This document shows positions 31,652 through 39,120 of a stretch of DNA of 64,000 nt, piece by piece. The translations under genes were made by a program, and so were the position numbers. The notes beneath the pieces were generated by a model that saw nothing but the letters and a program-made list of their open reading frames with translations, did not search any database and was not told where the DNA came from. Every line of letters begins with the position of its first letter. The first letter of the stretch is position 1. Where the stretch lies: positions 39,142 to 103,141 of the forward strand of contig NZ_QGSY01000175.1 of assembly GCF_003857035.1 (NCBI RefSeq). The letters run 5' to 3'. The stretch comes from Micromonospora arida. Its GTDB lineage: Bacteria; Actinomycetota; Actinomycetes; Mycobacteriales; Micromonosporaceae.

Positions 31652-33232
31652 TTATCGTCTGGTCCGTTCCCAGGTCCGCACCAACTGCATCCGATTGTGA
31701 ATGCCCAGCTTGTGGTATATGGAGCGGAGTTGGGTGTCCACGGTGTGGAAGGAGACGAAGAGGCTCCGGGCCGCCTCCTTCTTCGTGGCGCCGGCGGCGA
31801 GCATCTCGGCCACCCGCTCCTCGGCGGGGGTGAGCGCGCCGATGCCCCGGCTTGGCGGCCCGTCGATCGACGGCCGGTGGCGCGGGGTGGCGGCGAGGTC
31901 GGCGCAGCGCCGGTCCGCGATCGCCTGGTCGCCAGGAGCGCCGATCCGGGCGTAGAGGGCAGCCGCCTCGTGCGCGGCATCGCGCGCCTCCCCGGATCGC
32001 GCCCGGGGACTGTTCGCGAGGTCGAGCAACGCGTCGGCCAGCGCCGGCCGCGCGGCGGTGGTGCGCAGCCGGTCGACCGCCGAACGGAGGGCGTCCGGGT
32101 CGTCGTCGCGCAACCCTCGGCTCTGGTCGGCCAGCGCCTGCCACAGCGGCACGGGGGTACGGGTGGAGACCAGCTCGACCAGCTCGGTGACCCGGCGGGC
32201 GGCCCTGGTGTCGTCGGCCGCCACCGCCGCGCGCACCAGTCGGGGGCCGAAGTGCGGCACGGGCAGGAGTGACCGGACCGACCGGTGCAGGTCGGCAACG
32301 ACCCTGGTGAGCAGGCCGGTCGGCGCGCTGAGGGCGGGGTCGCGCACCGCCACACAGAACGCGTACGTCCACATTGTTCGGTCGGGCCACCGGTCCTCGG
32401 CGAGGCAGGCGCGGAGGACGGCGCGGGCGTCGTCGTGTTCGCCCCGGCGGTAGCGGACCTCGCCGATCACCGCGACCAACAGGGCACGCACCTCCCTGCT
32501 GAGGTCCGCAGAGCCGGAGCTGAGCGTCGTCACGGCCAGCGCGGCCGCCTCGGGCAGCTCTCCCACGGCCACCATGCGCAGGCAGTCCAACGCGGTCAGG
32601 CCGGTGAGTGAAACGTCGGCCGCGTCGGGCGCCTGGCGCGTCGCGGCCCGCGCGTCCTGGTGCCGGCCCAGACCGAGCTGCACGAGGATCCGTTCCGCCC
32701 GGATGGACGGGGCGTCGGCGCGTGCCGCCCAGGAGCCCGGGTCGAGGGCCGCCAGCACGGCCTGGGCACCCGGAAGATCACCGTGCGCGAGCGAGCGGGC
32801 GGCCCGGCCGAGGGCGAGGTGGCGAGCCGACGTCGGGTCACCCGACGCGGCGTGCGCGGTGCCCGCGTCGCGCAGCAGGGCATCGGTGTCCGGATGACCC
32901 GTGCGGGCCGCGATCGTGGCGACCAGGGCGAGCAGGGTGCCCCGGCTGTGGGTTTCCAGTCGGAGGTTCAGCGCCTCCCGCAGACCGGCGAGGGCGATGC
33001 TCGGCTGCTCCAGCGCCACGATCTGCGCCAGGCGGCCGAGCAGAAGGGCCCGGTGGCGCTCGCCGCTGCGACTGGTGGCGAGCTCCGTCGCCAGGACGTG
33101 CAGCGCCTCCATCCCGCGTCCGGCGAGCCGGAGCTGGTCCGCCGTGGCGAACAGCCGGTGCCGTCGCTGCTCGGCGTCGCCGGCGATGTCGTCGGCCGGA
33201 AGGGTCCCGGCATTGAAGGGTGATTCGGACAA
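31652..33232 (-). CDS. LuxR-type regulator resembling a LAL that lacks its ATPase domain
   Basis: A 526-residue protein. The C-terminal 65 residues are a LuxR helix-turn-helix (LTPAEERVAEMLAAGATKKE then SFHTVDTQLRSIYHKLGIHN). The remaining 460 residues are helical TPR-like repeats, as in the second half of LAL (MalT-like) regulators, which are usually about 900 residues with an N-terminal P-loop ATPase. No P-loop is present and none is encoded upstream. The start is TTG 33232, supported by GGGGAGAA upstream. It is either a naturally short LAL-type regulator or an N-terminally truncated one. The target is unknown; the downstream GNAT is a candidate. Confidence 0.75.
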   Translation of the reverse strand: MSESPFNAGTLPADDIAGDAEQRRHRLFATADQLRLAGRGMEALHVLATELATSRSGERHRALLLGRLAQIVALEQPSIALAGLREALNLRLETHSRGTLLALVATIAARTGHPDTDALLRDAGTAHAASGDPTSARHLALGRAARSLAHGDLPGAQAVLAALDPGSWAARADAPSIRAERILVQLGLGRHQDARAATRQAPDAADVSLTGLTALDCLRMVAVGELPEAAALAVTTLSSGSADLSREVRALLVAVIGEVRYRRGEHDDARAVLRACLAEDRWPDRTMWTYAFCVAVRDPALSAPTGLLTRVVADLHRSVRSLLPVPHFGPRLVRAAVAADDTRAARRVTELVELVSTRTPVPLWQALADQSRGLRDDDPDALRSAVDRLRTTAARPALADALLDLANSPRARSGEARDAAHEAAALYARIGAPGDQAIADRRCADLAATPRHRPSIDGPPSRGIGALTPAEERVAEMLAAGATKKEAARSLFVSFHTVDTQLRSIYHKLGIHNRMQLVRTWERTRR

Positions 33233-33429
33233 TGGCGTTCTCCCCGGTTGTTACCAGGCGCGTCGAAAGGCCGTCCTGCGACCGAGCCTAGCCACGGCGA
33301 CAGGTACGGGCGACCAGATCGACGAACCGACGGGAGTGCGCCGAATGACCCCACTGTCCGGGATTCGACCTGCGGTAATGGCGCGATCACGTGATGCCAC
33401 GTACGACGTTCGGCACCGATCATCGAACC

Positions 33430-33690
33430 ATGGCCCAGCTCACCGAACTTCCCGGTCTGCATCGGCTCCGGGTCGTACTGCTGATGTTCGTCCTCTACGC
33501 CAGCACCGGGGCGGCTGGTCACGCTCCGGTGTGGACCCGCCTGGTGCTGACGGCTGCCGCCGCGGCGATTCCGGTCGCGATCGCGGTCCAGTACGGCTGG
33601 CCCGGACTGCGTGCCCTGCTGGGGATCTCGTCCCGGCTACGGCTGCGGGGCGGATCCGTTTCCGCACCCAATCCGATCCGACCCGAGTGA
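33430..33690 (+). CDS. Small two-helix membrane protein (86 aa)
   Basis: Starting at ATG 33430, the product has two hydrophobic segments (RVVLLMFVLYASTGAAG and VLTAAAAAIPVAIAVQYGW) and a basic Ser/Pro tail. No family was recognised. It ends 13 bp before the oxalate decarboxylase-like gene and runs in the same direction, so the two are probably cotranscribed. Confidence 0.55.
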   Translation: MAQLTELPGLHRLRVVLLMFVLYASTGAAGHAPVWTRLVLTAAAAAIPVAIAVQYGWPGLRALLGISSRLRLRGGSVSAPNPIRPE

Positions 33691-33703
33691 GGAGACAGCG
33701 ATC

Positions 33704-34837
33704 ATGGCGAACAGCGATCCAGAGCCGCGACGAGGCGACCAGGGCGCCTCGCCCTTCGCGGGCCGCAACGTCGAGCTCGAACGGCAGAACCCGGACCTCC
33801 TGGTTCCACCGACGACCGACAGCCGGCTGGTGCCCAACCTCAAGTTCTCCTTCTCGCAGGCGCACACCCGGGTGGAAAAGGGCGGCTGGACCCGGGAGGT
33901 CACCAGCCGCGACCTCCCGATCGCCAGCCAACTGTCCGGAGTTCAGTTCGGTCTCGAGCCGGGCGCGTACCGGGAAATCCACTGGCACCAGCAGTCGGAG
34001 TGGGCGTACATGCTCAGCGGCAGCTGCCGGATCAGCGCCGTCGACCACGAGGGCCGCAACTTCATCGAGGACGTGAAGGCCGGCGATCTGTGGTTCTTTC
34101 CGCAGGGCGTGCCGCACAACATCCAGGCGTTGGAGGACGGCGCACAGTTCCTGCTGGTCTTCGACGACGGGGCGTTCTCGGAGAACAACACGTTTCTGCT
34201 CAGCGACTTCTTCGCACACACCCCTCGGCACGTGCTGGCCAAGAACTTCGGCTGGACGCTGGAACAGATGGAGAACCTGCCCGAGCGGGAGAAGTACATC
34301 TTCCAGGGTGATGTCCCACCGCCCCTGCAACAGGACCGGGTGGTCAGCCCGACCGGTGACATCCCCCGGAGCTTCAAGCACCGAATGCTCGCGCAGACCC
34401 CGCAACGATTCCGCGGGGGTACGGTCCGGATCACCGACTCGACAAACTTCGCCGCCGCCGTGACCACCGCGGCGGCCCTGGTGGAGGTCGAGCCGGGTGG
34501 GATGCGCGAGTTGCACTGGCATCCCACCACCGACGAGTGGCAGTACTACATCTCCGGCACCGGGCGGATGGGCGTCTTCGCCGCGCAGGCCGCCGCCCGG
34601 ACGTTCGACTTCCAGGCCGGCGACGTGGGTTACGTCCCCTTCGCGTACGGCCACTACATCGAGAACACCGGCGACGAGCCACTGGTGTTTTTGGAGATGT
34701 TCCGCCATCCCCGGTTCGAGGACATCTCGGTGATGCAGTGGATGGCGAACACGCCCCACGAGGTCATCGCCGACACGATCAACGTGCAGAAGTCGATAGT
34801 CGACGGCCTGCCGAACACCAAACAGGTCGTGATCTGA
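33704..34837 (+). CDS. oxdC: Bicupin oxalate decarboxylase (OxdC-like)
   Basis: A 377-residue two-domain cupin matching Mn-dependent oxalate decarboxylases, which convert oxalate to formate and CO2. Cupin 1 has the metal ligands in EIHWHQQSEWAY and VPHNIQ; cupin 2 has ELHWHPTTDEWQYY and YGHYIEN. The flexible lid over the N-terminal site reads SENNTFLLSD, matching the SENST lid whose Glu makes the enzyme a decarboxylase and not an oxidase. GAGGAGACAG precedes ATG 33704. There is no signal peptide, so it is probably cytosolic. It is followed by a tandem repeat and a strong terminator. Confidence 0.88.
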   Translation: MANSDPEPRRGDQGASPFAGRNVELERQNPDLLVPPTTDSRLVPNLKFSFSQAHTRVEKGGWTREVTSRDLPIASQLSGVQFGLEPGAYREIHWHQQSEWAYMLSGSCRISAVDHEGRNFIEDVKAGDLWFFPQGVPHNIQALEDGAQFLLVFDDGAFSENNTFLLSDFFAHTPRHVLAKNFGWTLEQMENLPEREKYIFQGDVPPPLQQDRVVSPTGDIPRSFKHRMLAQTPQRFRGGTVRITDSTNFAAAVTTAAALVEVEPGGMRELHWHPTTDEWQYYISGTGRMGVFAAQAAARTFDFQAGDVGYVPFAYGHYIENTGDEPLVFLEMFRHPRFEDISVMQWMANTPHEVIADTINVQKSIVDGLPNTKQVVI

Positions 34838-34864
34838 GCCAGCCAGCCAGCCAGCCAGCCAGCC
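34837..34864. repeat. Seven tandem AGCC units
   Basis: The tetranucleotide AGCC is repeated seven times without error, beginning at the stop codon of the oxalate decarboxylase gene (TGAGCC) and ending at the terminator stem. It is a simple-sequence tract prone to slippage. Confidence 0.9.
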
Positions 34865-34866
34865 GT

Positions 34867-34896
34867 CCGGCCGTCCGTCGGAGGACGGACGGCCGG
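34867..34896. terminator. Bidirectional stem-loop
   Basis: A perfect 13-bp stem, CCGGCCGTCCGTC / GACGGACGGCCGG, with loop GGAG, lies between the convergent oxalate decarboxylase and PepSY genes. Confidence 0.75.
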
Positions 34897-34905
34897 TCCG
34901 GTGGG

Positions 34906-36381
34906 TCAGCTCCCCGCGGGTGCCGGGGAGGTGGGAGCCGCGGCAGGTCGTCGGCGTCGAGACACCGCACCCACCGCCACGTCGATGACGAGGAAGGCGA
35001 GCAGGGTGAGCCCGAACAGGGGCAGCGCCCAGCCGATCGCCACGGTCACCGGTACGCCGATCAGCAGCGCCCAGAGCGGCAGACCGCGTACGCCGCCGCG
35101 GGCTGGCGGGGTGCCGGCGATCGCACGGCGGTCGACACGGGTGGGCCGGCGTTGCCACCACATGCGGTAGCCCCAGAAGATGACGCAGAGCAGGCCGAGG
35201 GCGAGCGCGGCGAGCAGGATCTGGTTGACCAGGCCGAAGAGGATCCCCATGTGGGCCTGGATGCCGAGGCCGCTCAGTTTGGCCAGCAGGGGCCAGTCGG
35301 CGAAGTCGCTGCGGGCGGTGACCGTGTCGGAGGCCGGGTCGACGGCGATGCGGTCCTTCTTGACCGGCCAGGTGTTGTCGACCTGCGTGACGGTCCAGGC
35401 GGAGCCGGGCTCCGGCGCGGGAGTGATCTCGACCGGCCCGGAGAGGCCCGCGCCGCGAGCGACCGTCAGGACCCGATCGAAGGCCGCCGACTCGACGAGC
35501 CCGCCTGCCCCGGCGGCGCCGTGCTCGTGGCCCCCGCCGGTCTCGGCAGGGGCGGGGGGACCGGCGGTGAGGCTGGTGGAGATCTCCGGAGTGCGGGCGC
35601 TCAGCGCGTCGAGACCGGCGGCGAAGTTCGCGCCGGCGTAGCGGGACCAGGTCAGGCCGGTGACGGAGAGGAAGAGGAGTCCGACGGTGAGCCAGATGCC
35701 GGTGGTGGCGTGCCATCCTCGGGTGCGGCGGACACCCTTACCGGTGGACAGGTCCGGCACGAGCAGGTGCCGAGCGGCGGCTCGGGCTGCGCCGCGTCGA
35801 CGCCACCAGAGGATGACCCCGCCGAGCGCCATCACCCACAGCCAACTCGCGGCCAGTTCGGAGTAGTGCTCGCCCACCGTGCCCAGGTGCAGGTGGCGGT
35901 GCAGGTCGTCCAGCCAGGTGGTGATCGGCGTGGACCCGAACCAGGTGGTGAGCTGCCCCTGGGACTCGCCGGTGTACGGGTTGATGTAGACGGTGTGCTG
36001 GTTCTCGCCGAGCTCGGGCAGGGAGAACACCACCTTGGTGGTCCGGTCGCCGTCGCCGGGTTGCACTGTGGTGATGCTGCCGTCGGGGTGCGCGTTGCGC
36101 GCGGCCCCGATCTGCGCGGCCAGTGGCAGCTGACGGTCACCCACCTGGGCGACGGTCAGCTGGTCGCCGTAGAGGATCGAGTCGAGTTGCGGGGTTGTGG
36201 TGTAGGCCAGGCCGGTCAGTGCGGCGACCACCAGGAACGGGGCGACGAGGATGCCGGCGTAGAAGTGCAGCCGCAGCAGCAGCGCGCCGAACGGCGACGT
36301 GCGCCGGGCGGCTCGGGCCGGTTTCTCGGCGGTCGTGGCGGGCTCCGGCGTCGGTGCGCCGGACAGTTCAGTCAGAGACAT
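34906..36381 (-). CDS. PepSY-associated membrane protein
   Basis: A 491-residue polytopic protein of the PepSY-TM family, often linked to iron or copper uptake and reduction. Helices are seen near residues 35-60 (LHFYAGILVAPFLVVAALTG), 190-210, 240-265, 390-415 and 435-475. The extracytoplasmic PepSY parts include TVYINPYTGESQGQL and DRIAVDPASDTVTAR, and conserved His occur in HRHLHLG and GWHATTGIW. A His-rich GGGHEHGAAG loop may bind metal. ATG 36381 was chosen; the frame is open further upstream. It is the last gene of the leftward copper/iron operon. Confidence 0.85.
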   Translation of the reverse strand: MSLTELSGAPTPEPATTAEKPARAARRTSPFGALLLRLHFYAGILVAPFLVVAALTGLAYTTTPQLDSILYGDQLTVAQVGDRQLPLAAQIGAARNAHPDGSITTVQPGDGDRTTKVVFSLPELGENQHTVYINPYTGESQGQLTTWFGSTPITTWLDDLHRHLHLGTVGEHYSELAASWLWVMALGGVILWWRRRGAARAAARHLLVPDLSTGKGVRRTRGWHATTGIWLTVGLLFLSVTGLTWSRYAGANFAAGLDALSARTPEISTSLTAGPPAPAETGGGHEHGAAGAGGLVESAAFDRVLTVARGAGLSGPVEITPAPEPGSAWTVTQVDNTWPVKKDRIAVDPASDTVTARSDFADWPLLAKLSGLGIQAHMGILFGLVNQILLAALALGLLCVIFWGYRMWWQRRPTRVDRRAIAGTPPARGGVRGLPLWALLIGVPVTVAIGWALPLFGLTLLAFLVIDVAVGAVSRRRRPAAAPTSPAPAGS

Positions 36382-36517
36382 GGTGATCCGATCGGAAGAG
36401 TCGGGAAGCACGAAGGTGTTTCCCGTACTGGTCTGGTCGCCCGGTGAGGTGTCGCGTCGGCCCTGACTGGTAGTCGGGGGAGAGACGCCGGCGGTTCCCC
36501 GAAGACGGTTCCCGATG

Positions 36518-36660
36518 TCAGGGCTGGTCCGGCCGGACCGTGCGGCCCTGTTCACGCTGGTCGGCGCGGATCCACTGGCGAATCAGGACGATCATGACGA
36601 CGATGGCGGGCAGCTCGCCAGCGCGACGAGCGGATGGGTGAGCAGTTTCGCGAGCCGGGA
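36518..36660 (-). pseudogene. Remnant of a CtaG-like cytochrome c oxidase assembly protein
   Basis: Leftward, between copC and the PepSY gene, one frame reads SRLAKLLTHPLVALA, like the start of a conserved membrane segment of CtaG/CopD-type assembly proteins. After a frame change it reads GELPAIVVMIVLIRQWIRAD and then QREQGRTVRPDQP to TGA 36518-36520, like their C-terminus. About 200 residues are missing between. The setting (copC, PepSY, copper chaperone) is where intact homologues often occur. Its loss is probably recent, since both ends remain readable. Confidence 0.55.
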
Positions 36661-37224
36661 TCAGCGTCGGGCCGCCCGCCGCCACAGCAGCGCAGCCGTT
36701 ACCAGGACGAGGAGGGCCAGCACGGCAGCCGCGACGAGTACACCGGCGCTCGGACCACCGCCGGACTCTGCCGCTGCTGCGGCCGGGGCGGGCGCTGACG
36801 CGCTGACAGCGACAACCGGCGCGACGGTGGACGTCGGATCGGCCACCGTGAACGGATAGGACCCCTGAACCGGGTGCCCGTCGACGGAGACGACCCGGTA
36901 GGCGACCGTGTATGTCCCGTTCGGCAGGGTGTCGGTCACCTGCACCGTGCTCTTCGCTCCGGTGACCACCGGTTCGCCGGTGGGAAGCTTCCGCTTGGCG
37001 GCGTCGGTGAGCACGATGGTGGTGAACGCGGGGTCGAGTCGCTGCATGAATTCGAGCGTGACCTCGGTCGGTGCGCTCGGCACTGTCGCGTCCCGAGCGG
37101 GCGTGGCCGTTCGGAGCGAGTTGTGCGCCCAGGCCGGGCTGGCCGGGACGAGCACCGCCACGAGGACGGCGAGCACCGCCGCGCCGAGTCGGACGGCTGC
37201 GGGACGGGACGGCGGCACGCTCAT
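36661..37224 (-). CDS. copC: CopC-family copper-binding protein with C-terminal anchor
   Basis: A 187-residue protein. A signal peptide ends ASPAWA, leaving an N-terminal His (AHNSLRTATPARDATVPSAP) that, with the later His in VSVDGHPVQGSYPF, forms the Cu(II) site of CopC. The domain is about 95 residues. A Pro/Ala/Ser linker and one membrane helix (AGVLVAAAVLALLVLVTAAL) with an RRAARR anchor follow. Its ATG overlaps the Dyp peroxidase stop codon (ATGA), so the two are translationally coupled. It probably delivers or buffers copper outside the membrane. Confidence 0.88.
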   Translation of the reverse strand: MSVPPSRPAAVRLGAAVLAVLVAVLVPASPAWAHNSLRTATPARDATVPSAPTEVTLEFMQRLDPAFTTIVLTDAAKRKLPTGEPVVTGAKSTVQVTDTLPNGTYTVAYRVVSVDGHPVQGSYPFTVADPTSTVAPVVAVSASAPAPAAAAAESGGGPSAGVLVAAAVLALLVLVTAALLWRRAARR

Positions 37225-38456
37225 GCGAGCACCTGCTCGCCGATCCACCCGCCCGGTTGACATCCGGGCGGGATGGCGAAGACAGCGGACCCGATCGGCG
37301 TGGTCCACTCGTTGAGCAGGTCCCGGTCGGCCAGCCGGCGCTGGATGGGCAGGAACTGTCTTGCGATGTCGGCCTGGTACGAGGCGAAGATCAAGCCGCT
37401 GTCCGCGTGGCCCTCCGCCGTCGGCACCCCGTCGTAGTTGTAGGGCCGGCGCAGGATCTTCAACCGGTCGTCGGTGACGTGGGCGCGGGTCATGTGCGAG
37501 AAGTCGGGGATGACGGTCAGGCCGTCGGCGTCGGTGGCGGCGAAGTCGGGTTCGTCGTGTTCGGCGGTCCCGGTGAGCGGGGCGCCGGTGTCGAGCCGTC
37601 GCCCGACGGCGAGTTCGCGGTCGGTCCGGCCGAGCAGGTCCCAGGTCTCCATGTTCATGCTGATCCGCCGGAGCACCACTGTGGTGCTGTCGCGCAGCCA
37701 CGCCGGGCCTTCCGGGACCCAGAGCGCGGTGTCCATGGGCGCGCCGGGTCGGGGGTTGGCGGTGCCGTCGAGCTGACCGAACAGGTTGCGTTGGGTGTGG
37801 CCGCCCGGCTCGACACCGGGGCTGCGCCGGAAGCCCTGCTGGACCCACCGCACTGTCGCGAACGGTCGGCTGTCCTTGATCAGGACCCGCTGGGCGTGGG
37901 CGACGGAGATCGCGTCGTCCGCGCAGATCTGTAGCAGCAGGTCACCGCCGGACCAGGCCGGCTGGAGTCGGTCGATGCGGAACGACGGCAGTTCGGTGAC
38001 CGATGCCGGCCGGCGGTCGTCGACGCCGGCCGCCCGGTAGAGGCCCGGCCCGAAGCCGAAGGTCACTGTCAACCGTGCCGGCAGCAGCCCGAGTTCGGCC
38101 TCGGTGTCGGCCAACGCGGGTCGGCCCTGGGTGAGCCGGGCGGCGTCGTCGGTGAGCAACCGCAACATCCGGCCCAGCGCGGCCCGGTCGGTGCCGCGCC
38201 GCAGGGTGAGCGCCACGAACGACGCGTGCGCCTGCGGTTCGGTGGACACCCCCGCCTGCCGGGTGCCGTGGAACGGCTCGACCAGGCCGCCGACGCTCGC
38301 CACCGGCGTGGTGTCGGCGGAGGCCGGTGGTGGCCCGCTGCCGGTACGAGTCGTGGCGATGGCGGCACCGCCGGCCAGGGCTCCTCCGGCAGCCAGGGCT
38401 CCGCCGGTGAGCAGGCCACGCCTGCTCACCGGCCGGACGGGTGGCGTCTGCGTCAC
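37221..38456 (-). CDS. Tat-exported Dyp-type heme peroxidase (EfeB-like)
   Basis: A 411-residue peroxidase. The N-terminus is a twin-arginine signal (SRRGLLTGGALAAGGALAGG). Dyp hallmarks are FGFGPGLYRAAG, the distal GxxDG motif in LFGQLDGTANPRPGAP, the proximal heme His in FSHMTRAHVTDDR, and the C-terminal RRPYNYDG and GLIFASYQADIARQF. It matches the EfeB/YcdB class, which acts with iron or copper import systems outside the cell; EfeO and EfeU are not in the window. GTG 38456 overlaps the upstream stop (GTGA), coupling it to the copper chaperone. Confidence 0.9.
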   Translation of the reverse strand: MTQTPPVRPVSRRGLLTGGALAAGGALAGGAAIATTRTGSGPPPASADTTPVASVGGLVEPFHGTRQAGVSTEPQAHASFVALTLRRGTDRAALGRMLRLLTDDAARLTQGRPALADTEAELGLLPARLTVTFGFGPGLYRAAGVDDRRPASVTELPSFRIDRLQPAWSGGDLLLQICADDAISVAHAQRVLIKDSRPFATVRWVQQGFRRSPGVEPGGHTQRNLFGQLDGTANPRPGAPMDTALWVPEGPAWLRDSTTVVLRRISMNMETWDLLGRTDRELAVGRRLDTGAPLTGTAEHDEPDFAATDADGLTVIPDFSHMTRAHVTDDRLKILRRPYNYDGVPTAEGHADSGLIFASYQADIARQFLPIQRRLADRDLLNEWTTPIGSAVFAIPPGCQPGGWIGEQVLA

Positions 38457-39055
38457 GATGACGGGCTCATGCTCATCTCCGGCGTGGCACTCACGCCGGG
38501 CATGGGCTGACCGTGCCCGGGGGCGTAGCTCTCCTGCGCGCCGGTGAACGGCTTGGCCACGGCGCTGAACTGTTGGGTCTTGCCGTCGGCGAAGGTCAGC
38601 GTGAAGGTCAACTCGTCGCCGGCCTGAACGGGCTTGGTGAGGTTCATCAGCATGAGGTGGTCGCCGCCGGGCTCCAGCGCATGCGCGCTCTTGGCCTTGA
38701 TCACGATGCCGCCCTGCTTCTGCCGCATGACCATCTTCCCGTCCTTCATGGCCATCTCGTGCAGCTCCATCGGCGACAGGGAGGTCGTGGCCCCAGTCAC
38801 CGTGACATCGGTGTCGCCGTCGTTGACCAGGGTCCCGAAGGCCGCCGTCATGCCCTTGTCGGCCGCCTTCACCCACGGGTCACGAATGCCGAGCACACCA
38901 GCGTCCGGGTTGGCCGGGGCCGACGCGGACGGGCCCGCCTGCGCGGTCGACGGAGAGTCGGACGACCCGCACCCGGCGGCGCCCACCGTCAGGATCGCGG
39001 CGGCGAGGATGGCGGCCGAGCGACGGCGTGAAGCGTTTGGGCTGGTGGTGCGCAT
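38453..39055 (-). CDS. PCu(A)C copper chaperone lipoprotein
   Basis: A 200-residue protein of the PCu(A)C (DUF461) family, which passes Cu(I) to cytochrome c oxidase. It has a lipobox (TVGAAGCGSS) and the metal motif H-Mx10-M-x21-H-x-M: MELHEMAMKDGKMVM, then HALEPGGDHLMLMNL. A Met/His-rich tail (GHGQPMPG, PEMSMSPSS) may add copper sites. It is the second gene of the leftward operon, 65 bp after the CopC-YtkA fusion and overlapping the Dyp peroxidase start. The likely downstream partner, CtaG, is a remnant here. Confidence 0.9.
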   Translation of the reverse strand: MRTTSPNASRRRSAAILAAAILTVGAAGCGSSDSPSTAQAGPSASAPANPDAGVLGIRDPWVKAADKGMTAAFGTLVNDGDTDVTVTGATTSLSPMELHEMAMKDGKMVMRQKQGGIVIKAKSAHALEPGGDHLMLMNLTKPVQAGDELTFTLTFADGKTQQFSAVAKPFTGAQESYAPGHGQPMPGVSATPEMSMSPSS

Positions 39056-39120
39056 GTGTTCTTCCTCCGATGGTTGCTGCTGGGAGGTTGGTCGGCCGCA
39101 GCTGGGAGAAAGTTCCGGAC

